In this document: positions 1 to 11,600 of the stretch, piece after piece
Position numbering within the stretch: the first letter of the stretch is position 1
Layout: the number at the start of each line of letters is the position of its first letter
Assembly: GCA_033782935.1 (NCBI GenBank)
Contig: JAWQEG010000717.1
Span: 1,550,001 to 1,614,000, forward strand
DNA from: Petrolisthes cinctipes
Lineage: Eukaryota > Arthropoda > Malacostraca > Decapoda > Porcellanidae
DNA: 64,000 nucleotides
Direction of reading: 5' to 3'
Translations under genes and position numbers: made by a program
Notes under the pieces: model-generated
What the model was told of the DNA's origin: nothing
The model's database searches: none
Seen by the model: the letters and a program-made list of their open reading frames with translations, nothing else

Positions 1-680
1 CCTATTCAGTGCTAGAATTTTTTCAAAATATAGGCTCAAAACATGCTAAAAATCGATATTTTAAGTGTCCAAAGTCGATATGTGCATGCATCATCTGTAC
101 CCGTTTATATCTCAAATTCAGGCTCAAAACACCCGAAAATTCGATATTTTGGGGTCCCAGAAGTGATCTGTACATGCCTACTTAGTGCTAGAATATTTTC
201 AAAATATAGGCCCAAAACATGCTAAAAATCGATATTTTAGGTGCCCAAAGTCGATATGTGCATGCATCTTCTGTACACGTTTATATCTCAAATTCAGGCT
301 CCAACCACCCGAAAATTCAATATTTTGGGGTCCCAGAAGCGATCTGTACATGCCTACTCAGATGCATGCCCAAAACATGCTGAAAATCGATATTTTAGGT
401 GCCCAAAGTCAACATGTGTATGCATCTTCTGCACTTGTTTATATCTCAAATTTAACCTCTAAACACCCGAAAATTTGATAATTTTGGATCCCAGAAGCGA
501 TCTGTACATGACTTGTCAGTCCTAGAATGTTTTCAAAATATAGGCTCAAAACATGCTATAAATCGATATTTTAATTGTCCAAAGTCGATATGTGCATGCA
601 TCTTCTGTACCCGTTTATATCTCAAATTCAGGCTCAAAACACCAGAAAATTCGGTATTTTTGGGTCTTAGAAGCGATCTG
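1..680. repeat. Monomeric satellite, left flank of the 1,843-bp HOR
   Basis: Holds about four monomers, the first cut by the window edge. A 158-bp class monomer is visible near 361-380 (CTCAGATGCATGCCC linker). The first monomers resemble those of the 500-bp trimer array at 36-44 kb, with TGCTAGAATTTTTTC followed by TTAAGTGTCC. At 676-688 the linker is shortened by about 8 bp (GATCTGTACTCCTAG in place of a GTACATCTCTACTCC-type sequence), right where identity to the HOR begins. Confidence 0.85.
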
Positions 681-1365
681 TACTCCTAGTTAGAATGTTT
701 TCAAGATACAGACCCAAAACATGCTCAAAATCGATATTTTAGGTGCCCAAAAGTCGATATGTGCATGCATCTTCTGTACCCGTTTATATCTCAAATTCAG
801 GCTCAAAACACCCGAAAATTCGATATTTTGGGGTCCCAGAAGCGATCTGTACATGCCTACTCCGTGTTAGAGTATTTTCAATATACAGGCCCAAAACATA
901 CTGAAAATCGATCTTTTAGGTGCCCAAAGTCGATATGTGGATGCATCTTCTGTACCAGTTTATATCTTAAATTCAGGCTCAAAACACCCGAAAATTCGAT
1001 ATTTTGGGGTCCCAGAAGCGAACTGTACATGCCTACTCCGTGTTAGAGTATTTTAAAAATACAGGCCCAAAACATACTGAAAATCGATATTTTAGGAGAC
1101 CAAAGTCAATATGTGTATGCATCTTCTGCACCCGTTTATATCCCAAATTCAACATCAAAACACCCGAAAATTCGATATTTTTGGGTCCCAGAAGCGATCT
1201 GTACATGCCTAATCAGTGCTAGAATGTTTTCAAAATATAGGCTCAAAACATGCTCAAACTCGATATTTTAAGTGTCCAAAGTCGATATGTGCATGCATCA
1301 TCTGTACCCGTTTATATCTCAATTTCAGGCTCTAAACACCCGAAAATTCGATATTTTGGGGTCCC

Positions 1366-1420
1366 AGAAGAGATGCAGGCCCAAAACATGCTGAAAATCG
1401 ATATTTTAGGTGCACTCGTT
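1366..1420 (+). repeat. Representative deleted core of the 108-bp monomer class
   Basis: Three deletions are combined. AGAAG joins directly to AGATGCAGG, removing 20 bp. The linker between CTCAG and CAGGCCC is shortened by 18 bp. AGGTGC joins to ACTCG, removing 30 bp between two TGC triplets. Landmarks 1221 and 1505 are 284 bp apart, equal to 176 plus 108. The class recurs at about twenty places, including 3214, 5057, 6900, 8743, 9556, 13245, 14218, 22303, 23450, 24598, 28006, 31239, 32535, 33655, 44291, 45650, 49462, 50831 and 55232. A single origin followed by spreading is the simplest reading. Confidence 0.88.
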
Positions 1421-2033
1421 TATATATCAAATTCAACCTCAAAACACCCGAAAATTCAATAATTTTGGGTCCCAGAAGCGATCTGTACATGTCTAGTCAG
1501 TGCAAGAATGTTTTCAAAATATAGGCTCAAAACATGCTAAAAATCGATATTTTAAGTGTCCAAAGTCGATATGTGCATGTATCTTCTGTACCCGTTTATA
1601 TCTCAAATTCAGGCTCAAAACACCAGAAACTTCGATATTTTGGGGTCCCAGAAGCGATCTGTACATGCCTATTCCAAGTTAGAGTATTTTCAAAATACAG
1701 GCCCAAAACATGCTGAAAATCGATATTTTAGGTGCCCAAAGTCAATATGTGCATGCATCTTCTGTACCCGTTTATATCTCAAATTCAGGCTCAAAACTCC
1801 CGAAAATTCGGTATTTATGGGTCCTAGAAGCGATCTGTACATCCTTACTCCTAGTTAGAATATTTTCAAGATACAGACCCAAAACATGCTCAAAATCGAT
1901 ATATTAGGTGCCCAAAAGTCGTTATGTGCATGCATCTTCTGTACCCGTTTATATCTCAAATTCAAGCTCAAAACACCCGAAAATTCGATATTTTGGGGTC
2001 CCAGAAGCGATCTGTGCATGCCTACTCAGTGCT

Positions 2034-2180
2034 AGAATATTTTCAAAATATAGGCCCAAAACATGCTAAAAATCGATATTTTAGGTGCCTAAAGTCGATA
2101 TGTCAAATTCCGGCCCAAAACACCCGAAAATTCGATATTTTGGAGTCCCAGAAGCGATCTGTACATGCCTACTCCGTGTT
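2034..2180 (+). repeat. Representative 147-bp monomer (29-bp deletion class)
   Basis: The monomer lacks the 29 bases that normally separate GTCGATAT from CTCAAATTC, including the TGCATGCA palindrome and the CCCGTTTATAT segment. ATAT lies on both sides of the missing segment in full monomers, so a 4-bp microhomology can explain the deletion. This copy reads GATATGTCAAATTCC, probably a later C-to-G change; most others read GATATCTCAAATTC. The class occurs more than forty times, for example near 10795, 15275, 25320, 28727, 34381, 37200, 44490, 52065 and 59090. It is an obligatory member of the 500-bp trimer. Confidence 0.9.
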
Positions 2181-5100
2181 AGAGTAATTTCAATATGCAG
2201 GCCAAAAACATACTGAAAATCGATCTCTTAGGTGCCCGAAAGTCGATAAGTGGATGCATCTTCTGTACCCGTTTATATTTAAAATTCAGGCCCAAAACAC
2301 ACAAAAATTCTATATTTTGGGGTCCCAGAAGCGAACTGTACGTGCCTACTCCGTGTTAGAGTATTTTCAAAATACAGGCCAAAAACATACTGAAAATCGA
2401 TCTTTTAGGTGCCCAAAAGTCGATATGTGCATTCATCTTCTGTACCCGTTTATATCCCAAATTCAACCTCAAAACACCCGAAAATTCGATATTTTGGGGT
2501 CCCAGAAGCGATCTGTACATCTCTACTCCTAGTTAGAATGTTTTCAAGATACAGACCCAAAACATGCTCAAAATCGATATTTTAGGTGCCCAAAAGTCGA
2601 TATGTGCATGCATCTTCTGTACCCGTTTATATCTCAAATTCAGGCTCAAAACACCCGAAAATTCGATATTTTGGGGTCCCAGAAGCGATCTGTACATGCC
2701 TACTCCGTGTTAGAGTATTTTCAATATACAGGCCCAAAACATACTGAAAATCGATCTTTTAGGTGCCCAAAGTCGATATGTGGATGCATCTTCTGTACCA
2801 GTTTATATCTTAAATTCAGGCTCAAAATACCCGAAAATTCGATATTTTGGGGTCCCAGAAGCGAACTGTACATGCCTACTCCGTGTTAGAGTATTTTAAA
2901 AATACAGGCCCAAAACATACTGAAAATCGATATTTTAGGAGACCAAAGTCAATATGTGTATGCATCTTCTGCACCCGTTTATATCCCAAATTCAACATCA
3001 AAACACCCGAAAATTCGATATTTTTGGGTCCCAGAAGCGATCTGTACATGCCTAATCAGTGCTAGAATGTTTTCAAAATATAGGCTCAAAACATGCTCAA
3101 ACTCGATATTTTAAGTGTCCAAAGTCGATATGTGCATGCATCATCTGTACCCGTTTATATCTCAATTTCAGGCTCTAAACACCCGAAAATTCGATATTTT
3201 GGGGTCCCAGAAGAGATGCAGGCCCAAAACATGCTGAAAATCGATATTTTAGGTGCACTCGTTTATATATCAAATTCAACCTCAAAACACCCGAAAATTC
3301 AATAATTTTGGGTCCCAGAAGCGATCTGTACATGTCTAGTCAGTGCAAGAATGTTTTCAAAATATAGGCTCAAAACATGCTAAAAATCGATATTTTAAGT
3401 GTCCAAAGTCGATATGTGCATGTATCTTCTGTACCCGTTTATATCTCAAATTCAGGCTCAAAACACCAGAAACTTCGATATTTTGGGGTCCCAGAAGCGA
3501 TCTGTACATGCCTATTCCAAGTTAGAGTATTTTCAAAATACAGGCCCAAAACATGCTGAAAATCGATATTTTAGGTGCCCAAAGTCAATATGTGCATGCA
3601 TCTTCTGTACCCGTTTATATCTCAAATTCAGGCTCAAAACTCCCGAAAATTCGGTATTTATGGGTCCTAGAAGCGATCTGTACATCCTTACTCCTAGTTA
3701 GAATGTTTTCAAGATACAGACCCAAAACATGCTCAAAATCGATATATTAGGTGCCCAAAAGTCGTTATGTGCATGCATCTTCTGTACCCGTTTATATCTC
3801 AAATTCAAGCTCAAAACACCCGAAAATTCGATATTTTGGGGTCCCAGAAGCGATCTGTGCATGCCTACTCAGTGCTAGAATATTTTCAAAATATAGGCCC
3901 AAAACATGCTAAAAATCGATATTTTAGGTGCCTAAAGTCGATATGTCAAATTCCGGCCCAAAACACCCGAAAATTCGATATTTTGGAGTCCCAGAAGCGA
4001 TCTGTACATGCCTACTCCGTGTTAGAGTAATTTCAATATGCAGGCCAAAAACATACTGAAAATCGATCTCTTAGGTGCCCAAAAGTCGATAAGTGGATGC
4101 ATCTTCTGTACCCGTTTATATTTAAAATTCAGGCCCAAAACACACAAAAATTCTATATTTTGGGGTCCCAGAAGCGAACTGTACGTGCCTACTCCGTGTT
4201 AGAGTATTTTCAAAATACAGGCCAAAAACATACTGAAAATCGATCTTTTAGGTGCCCAAAAGTCGATATGTGCATTCATCTTCTGTACCCGTTTATATCC
4301 CAAATTCAACCTCAAAACACCCGAAAATTCGATATTTTGGGGTCCCAGAAGCGATCTGTACATCTCTACTCCTAGTTAGAATGTTTTCAAGATACAGACC
4401 CAAAACATGCTCAAAATCGATATTTTAGGTGCCCAAAAGTCGATATGTGCATGCATCTTCTGTACCCGTTTATATCTCAAATTCAGGCTCAAAACACCCG
4501 AAAATTCGATATTTTGGGGTCCCAGAAGCGATCTGTACATGCCTACTCCGTGTTAGAGTATTTTCAATATACAGGCCCAAAACATACTGAAAATCGATCT
4601 TTTAGGTGCCCAAAGTCGATATGTGGATGCATCTTCTGTACCAGTTTATATCTTAAATTCAGGCTCAAAACACCCGAAAATTCGATATTTTGGGGTCCCA
4701 GAAGCGAACTGTACATGCCTACTCCGTGTTAGAGTATTTTAAAAATACAGGCCCAAAACATACTGAAAATCGATATTTTAGGAGACCAAAGTCAATATGT
4801 GTATGCATCTTCTGCACCCGTTTATATCCCAAATTCAACATCAAAACACCCGAAAATTCGATATTTTTGGGTCCCAGAAGCGATCTGTACATGCCTAATC
4901 AGTGCTAGAATGTTTTCAAAATATAGGCTCAAAACATGCTCAAACTCGATATTTTAAGTGTCCAAAGTCGATATGTGCATGCATCATCTGTACCCGTTTA
5001 TATCTCAATTTCAGGCTCTAAACACCCGAAAATTCGATATTTTGGGGTCCCAGAAGAGATGCAGGCCCAAAACATGCTGAAAATCGATATTTTAGGTGCA

Positions 5101-8100
5101 CTCGTTTATATATCAAATTCAACCTCAAAACACCCGAAAATTCAATAATTTTGGGTCCCAGAAGCGATCTGTACATGTCTAGTCAGTGCAAGAATGTTTT
5201 CAAAATATAGGCTCAAAACATGCTAAAAATCGATATTTTAAGTGTCCAAAGTCGATATGTGCATGTATCTTCTGTACCCGTTTATATCTCAAATTCAGGC
5301 TCAAAACACCAGAAACTTCGATATTTTGGGGTCCCAGAAGCGATCTGTACATGCCTATTCCAAGTTAGAGTATTTTCAAAATACAGGCCCAAAACATGCT
5401 GAAAATCGATATTTTAGGTGCCCAAAGTCAATATGTGCATGCATCTTCTGTACCCGTTTATATCTCAAATTCAGGCTCAAAACTCCCGAAAATTCGGTAT
5501 TTATGGGTCCTAGAAGCGATCTGTACATCCTTACTCCTAGTTAGAATGTTTTCAAGATACAGACCCAAAACACGCTCAAAATCGATATATTAGGTGCCCA
5601 AAAGTCGTTATGTGCATGCATCTTCTGTACCCGTTTATATCTCAAATTCAAGCTCAAAACACCCGAAAATTCGATATTTTGGGGTCCCAGAAGCGATCTG
5701 TGCATGCCTACTCAGTGCTAGAATATTTTCAAAATATAGGCCCAAAACATGCTAAAAATCGATATTTTAGGTGCCTAAAGTCGATATGTCAAATTCCGGC
5801 CCAAAACACCCGAAAATTCGATATTTTGGAGTCCCAGAAGCGATCTGTACATGCCTACTCCGTGTTAGAGTAATTTCAATATGCAGGCCAAAAACATACT
5901 GAAAATCGATCTCTTAGGTGCCCAAAAGTCGATAAGTGGATGCATCTTCTGTACCCGTTTATATTTAAAATTCAGGCCCAAAACACACAAAAATTCTATA
6001 TTTTGGGGTCCCAGAAGCGAACTGTACGTGCCTACTCCGTGTTAGAGTATTTTCAAAATACAGGCCAAAAACATACTGAAAATCGATCTTTTAGGTGCCC
6101 AAAAGTCGATATGTGCATTCATCTTCTGTACCCGTTTATATCCCAAATTCAACCTCAAAACACCCGAAAATTCGATATTTTGGGGTCCCAGAAGCGATCT
6201 GTACATCTCTACTCCTAGTTAGAATGTTTTCAAGATACAGACCCAAAACATGCTCAAAATCGATATTTTAGGTGCCCAAAAGTCGATATGTGCATGCATC
6301 TTCTGTACCCGTTTATATCTCAAATTCAGGCTCAAAACACCCGAAAATTCGATATTTTGGGGTCCCAGAAGCGATCTGTACATGCCTACTCCGTGTTAGA
6401 GTATTTTCAATATACAGGCCCAAAACATACTGAAAATCGATCTTTTAGGTGCCCAAAGTCGATATGTGGATGCATCTTCTGTACCAGTTTATATCTTAAA
6501 TTCAGGCTCAAAATACCCGAAAATTCGATATTTTGGGGTCCCAGAAGCGAACTGTACATGCCTACTCCGTGTTAGAGTATTTTAAAAATACAGGCCCAAA
6601 ACATACTGAAAATCGATATTTTAGGAGACCAAAGTCAATATGTGTATGCATCTTCTGCACCCGTTTATATCCCAAATTCAACATCAAAACACCCGAAAAT
6701 TCGATATTTTTGGGTCCCAGAAGCGATCTGTACATGCCTAATCAGTGCTAGAATGTTTTCAAAATATAGGCTCAAAACATGCTCAAACTCGATATTTTAA
6801 GTGTCCAAAGTCGATATGTGCATGCATCATCTGTACCCGTTTATATCTCAATTTCAGGCTCTAAACACCCGAAAATTCGATATTTTGGGGTCCCAGAAGA
6901 GATGCAGGCCCAAAACATGCTGAAAATCGATATTTTAGGTGCACTCGTTTATATATCAAATTCAACCTCAAAACACCCGAAAATTCAATAATTTTGGGTC
7001 CCAGAAGCGATCTGTACATGTCTAGTCAGTGCAAGAATGTTTTCAAAATATAGGCTCAAAACATGCTAAAAATCGATATTTTAAGTGTCCAAAGTCGATA
7101 TGTGCATGTATCTTCTGTACCCGTTTATATCTCAAATTCAGGCTCAAAACACCAGAAACTTCGATATTTTGGGGTCCCAGAAGCGATCTGTACATGCCTA
7201 TTCCAAGTTAGAGTATTTTCAAAATACAGGCCCAAAACATGCTGAAAATCGATATTTTAGGTGCCCAAAGTCAATATGTGCATGCATCTTCTGTACCCGT
7301 TTATATCTCAAATTCAGGCTCAAAACTCCCGAAAATTCGGTATTTATGGGTCCTAGAAGCGATCTGTACATCCTTACTCCTAGTTAGAATGTTTTCAAGA
7401 TACAGACCCAAAACATGCTCAAAATCGATATATTAGGTGCCCAAAAGTCGTTATGTGCATGCATCTTCTGTACCCGTTTATATCTCAAATTCAAGCTCAA
7501 AACACCCGAAAATTCGATATTTTGGGGTCCCAGAAGCGATCTGTGCATGCCTACTCAGTGCTAGAATATTTTCAAAATATAGGCCCAAAACATGCTAAAA
7601 ATCGATATTTTAGGTGCCTAAAGTCGATATGTCAAATTCCGGCCCAAAACACCCGAAAATTCGATATTTTGGAGTCCCAGAAGCGATCTGTACATGCCTA
7701 CTCCGTGTTAGAGTAATTTCAATATGCAGGCCAAAAACATACTGAAAATCGATCTCTTAGGTGCCCAAAAGTCGATAAGTGGATGCATCTTCTGTACCCG
7801 TTTATATTTAAAATTCAGGCCCAAAACACACAAAAATTCTATATTTTGGGGTCCCAGAAGCGAACTGTACGTGCCTACTCCGTGTTAGAGTATTTTCAAA
7901 ATACAGGCCAAAAACATACTGAAAATCGATCTTTTAGGTGCCCAAAAGTCGATATGTGCATTCATCTTCTGTACCCGTTTATATCCCAAATTCAACCTCA
8001 AAACACCCGAAAATTCGATATTTTGGGGTCCCAGAAGCGATCTGTACATCTCTACTCCTAGTTAGAATGTTTTCAAGATACAGACCCAAAACATGCTCAA

Positions 8101-8605
8101 AATCGATATTTTAGGTGCCCAAAAGTCGATATGTGCATGCATCTTCTGTACCCGTTTATATCTCAAATTCAGGCTCAAAACACCCGAAAATTCGATATTT
8201 TGGGGTCCCAGAAGCGATCTGTACATGCCTACTCCGTGTTAGAGTATTTTCATTATACAGGCCCAAAACATACTGAAAATCGATCTTTTAGGTGCCCAAA
8301 GTCGATATGTGGATGCATCTTCTGTACCAGTTTATATCTTAAATTCAGGCTCAAAACACCCGAAAATTCGATATTTTGGGGTCCCAGAAGCGAACTGTAC
8401 ATGCCTACTCCGTGTTAGAGTATTTTAAAAATACAGGCCCAAAACATACTGAAAATCGATATTTTAGGAGACCAAAGTCAATATGTGTATGCATCTTCTG
8501 CACCCGTTTATATCCCAAATTCAACATCAAAACACCCGAAAATTCGATATTTTTGGGTCCCAGAAGCGATCTGTACATGCCTAATCAGTGCTAGAATGTT
8601 TTCAA

Positions 8606-11600
8606 AAAATAGGCTCAAAACATGCTCAAACTCGATATTTTAAGTGTCCAAAGTCGATATGTGCATGCATCATCTGTACCCGTTTATATCTCAAATTTAG
8701 GCTCAAAACACCCGAAAATTCGATATTTTGGGGTCCCAGAAGAGATGCAGGCCCAAAACATGCTGAAAATTGATGTTTTAGTTGCACTCGTTTATATCTC
8801 AAATTCAACCTCAAAACATACGAAATTTCGATAATTTTGGGTCCCAGAAGCGATCTGTACATGTCTAGTCAGTGCTAGAATGTTTTCAAAATATAGGCTC
8901 AAAACAAGCTGAAAATCGACATTTTAAGTGTCCAAAGTCGATATGTGCATGCATCTTTTATACCCGATTATATCTCAAATTCAGGCTCAAAACACCCGAA
9001 AATTCGATATTTTTGGGTCCCAGAAGCGATTTGTACATGCCTACTCCTAGTTAGAGTATTTTCAAATTAACAGGCCCAAAACATGCTGAAAATCGATATT
9101 TTAGGTGCCCAAAGTCAATATGTGCATGCATCTTCTGTACCCGTTTATATCTCAAATTCAGGCTCAAAACACCCGAAAACTCGACATTTTTGGGTCCCAG
9201 AAGCGATCTGTACATGCCTTCTCCTAGTTAGAGTATTTTCAAAATACAGGCCGAAAACATGCTGAAAATCGATATTTTAGGTGCCCAAAGTCAATATGTG
9301 CATGCATCTTCTGTACCCGTTTATATCTCAAATTCAGTCTCCAAACACCCGAAAATTCGATGTTTTGGGGTCCCAGAAGCGATCTGTACATGCCTACTCA
9401 GTGCTAGAATTTTTTCAAAATATAGGCTCAAAACATGCTTAAACTCGATATTTTAAGTGTCCAAAGTCGATATGTGCATGCATAATCTGTACCCGTTTAT
9501 ATCTCAAATTCATGCTCAAAACACCCGAAAATTCGATATTTTGGGGTCCCAGAAGAGATGCAGGCCCAAAACATGCTGAAAATTGATGTTTTAGGTGCAC
9601 TCGTTTATATCTCAAATTCAACCTCAAAACACCCGAAAATTCGATTATTTTAGGTCCCAGAAGCGATCTGTACATGTCTAGTCAGTGCTAGAATGTTTTC
9701 AATATATAGGCTCAAAACATGCTAAAAATCGACATTTTAAGTGTCCAAAATCGATATGTGCATGCATCTTCTGTACCCGTTTATATCTCAAATTCAGGCT
9801 CAAAACACCCGAAAATTCGATATTTTTGGTTCCCAGAAGCGATCTGTACATGCCTAATCCATGTTAGAGTATTTTCAAAATACAGGCCCAAAACATGCTG
9901 AAAATCGATATTTTAGGTGCCCAAAGTCAATATGTGCATGCATCTTCTGTACAAGTTTATATCTCAAATTCAGGCTCAAAACACCCGAAAACTCGATATT
10001 TTGGGGTCCCAGAAGCGATCTGTACATCCTACTCAGATGCAGGACCAAAACATGCTGAAAATCGATATTTTAGGTGCCCAAAGTCAGCATGTGTATGCAT
10101 CTTCTGCACTCGTTTATATCTCAAATTCAACCTCAAAACACCCGAAAATTCTATAATTTTGGGTCCGAGAAGCGGTCTGTACATGTCTAGTCAGTGCTAG
10201 AATGTTTTCAAAATATACGCTCAAAACATGCTAAAAGTCGATATTTTAAGTCTCCAAAGTCGATAAGTGCATGCATCTTCTAAACCCGTTTATATCTCAA
10301 ATTCAGGCTTAAAACACCCAAAAATTCGGTATTTTTGGGTCCTAGAAGCGATCTGTACATCCCTACTCCGTGTTAGAGTATTTTCAAAATACAGGCCCAA
10401 AACATGCTGAAAATCGATATTTTAGGTGCCCAAAGTCAATATGTGCATGCATCTTCTGTACCCGTTTATATCTCAAATTCAGGCTCAAAACACCTGAAAA
10501 TTTGGTATTTTTGGGTCCTAGAAGTGATCTGTACATCCCTACTCCTAGTTAGAAAGTTTTCAAGATACAGTCCCAAAACATGCTCAAAATCGATATTTTA
10601 GGTGCCCAAAAGTCAATATGTGCATGCATCTTCTGTACCCGTTTATATCTCAAATTCAATCTCAAAACACCCGAAAATTCGATATTTTGGGGTCCCAGAA
10701 GTGATCTGTGCATGCCTACTCAGTGCTAGAATATTTTCAAAATATAGGCCCAAAACATGCTAAAAATCGATATTTTAGGTGCCCAAAGTCGATATCTCAA
10801 ATTCCGGCCCAAAACACCCACAAATTCGATATTTTGGAGTCCCAGAAGCGATCTGTACATGCCTACTCCGTGTTAGAGTATTTTCAATATGCAGGCCAAA
10901 AACATACTGAAAATCGATCTTTTAGGTGCCCAAAAGTCGATAAGTGGATGCATCTTCTGTACCCGTTTATATCTCAAATTCATGCCCAAAACACACACAA
11001 ATTCGATATTGTAGGGTCCCAGAAGCGAACTGTACATGCCTACTCCGTGTCAGAGTATTTTCAAATTACAGGCCCAAAACATACTGAAAATCGATCTTTT
11101 AGGTGCCCAAAAGTCGATATGTGCTTGCACCTTCTGTACCCGTTTATATCTCAAATTCAGTCTCCATACACCCGAAAATTCGATGTTTTGGGGTCCCAGA
11201 AGCGATCTGTACATGCCTAATCCTAGTTAGAATGTTTTCAAGATACAGACCCAAAACATGCTGAAAATCGATATTTTAGGTGCCCAAAGTCAACATGTTT
11301 ATGCATCTTCAGTACCCGTTTATATCTCAAATTCAGGCTCAAAACACCCGAAAATTCGGTATTTTTGGGTCCTAGAAGCGATCTGTACATCCCTACTCCT
11401 AGTTAGAATGTTTTCAAGATACAGACCCAAAACATGCTCCAAATCGATATTTTAGGTGCCCAAAAGTCGATATGTGCATGCATCTTCTGTACCCGTTTAT
11501 ATCTCAAATTCAAGCTCAAAACACCCGAAAATTCGATATTTTGGGGTCCCAGAAGTGATCTGTGCATGCCTACTCAGTGCTAGAATATTTTCAAAATATA

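Larger units (their letters stand above)
681..8605. repeat. Higher-order repeat: 1,843-bp 11-mer, 4 full copies plus partial
   Basis: Copies begin at about 681, 2524, 4367, 6210 and 8053; the last is partial and departs at about 8605 (TTTTCAAAAAATAGG instead of TTTTCAAAATATAGG). In copy 1, spacing between successive linker landmarks (692, 869, 1045, 1221, 1505, 1681, 1857, 2034, 2181, 2358, 2535) is 177, 176, 176, 284 (176+108), 176, 176, 177, 147, 177 and 177, summing to 1,843. The unit therefore has nine full monomers, one 147-bp and one 108-bp monomer. Copies differ by only a few substitutions, for example at 1855, 2235, 2828, 5573 and 8251, so the amplification is recent. Confidence 0.95.

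Noticed and set aside
681..8605. CRISPR array suggested by regular spacing
   Set aside because: There are no unique spacers; the whole period is repeat sequence. Period and array size also do not fit.
681..8605. Tandem repeat protein gene (long repeats in frame)
   Set aside because: Most monomers are 176 bp, which shifts the frame each time, and stops occur in every frame.
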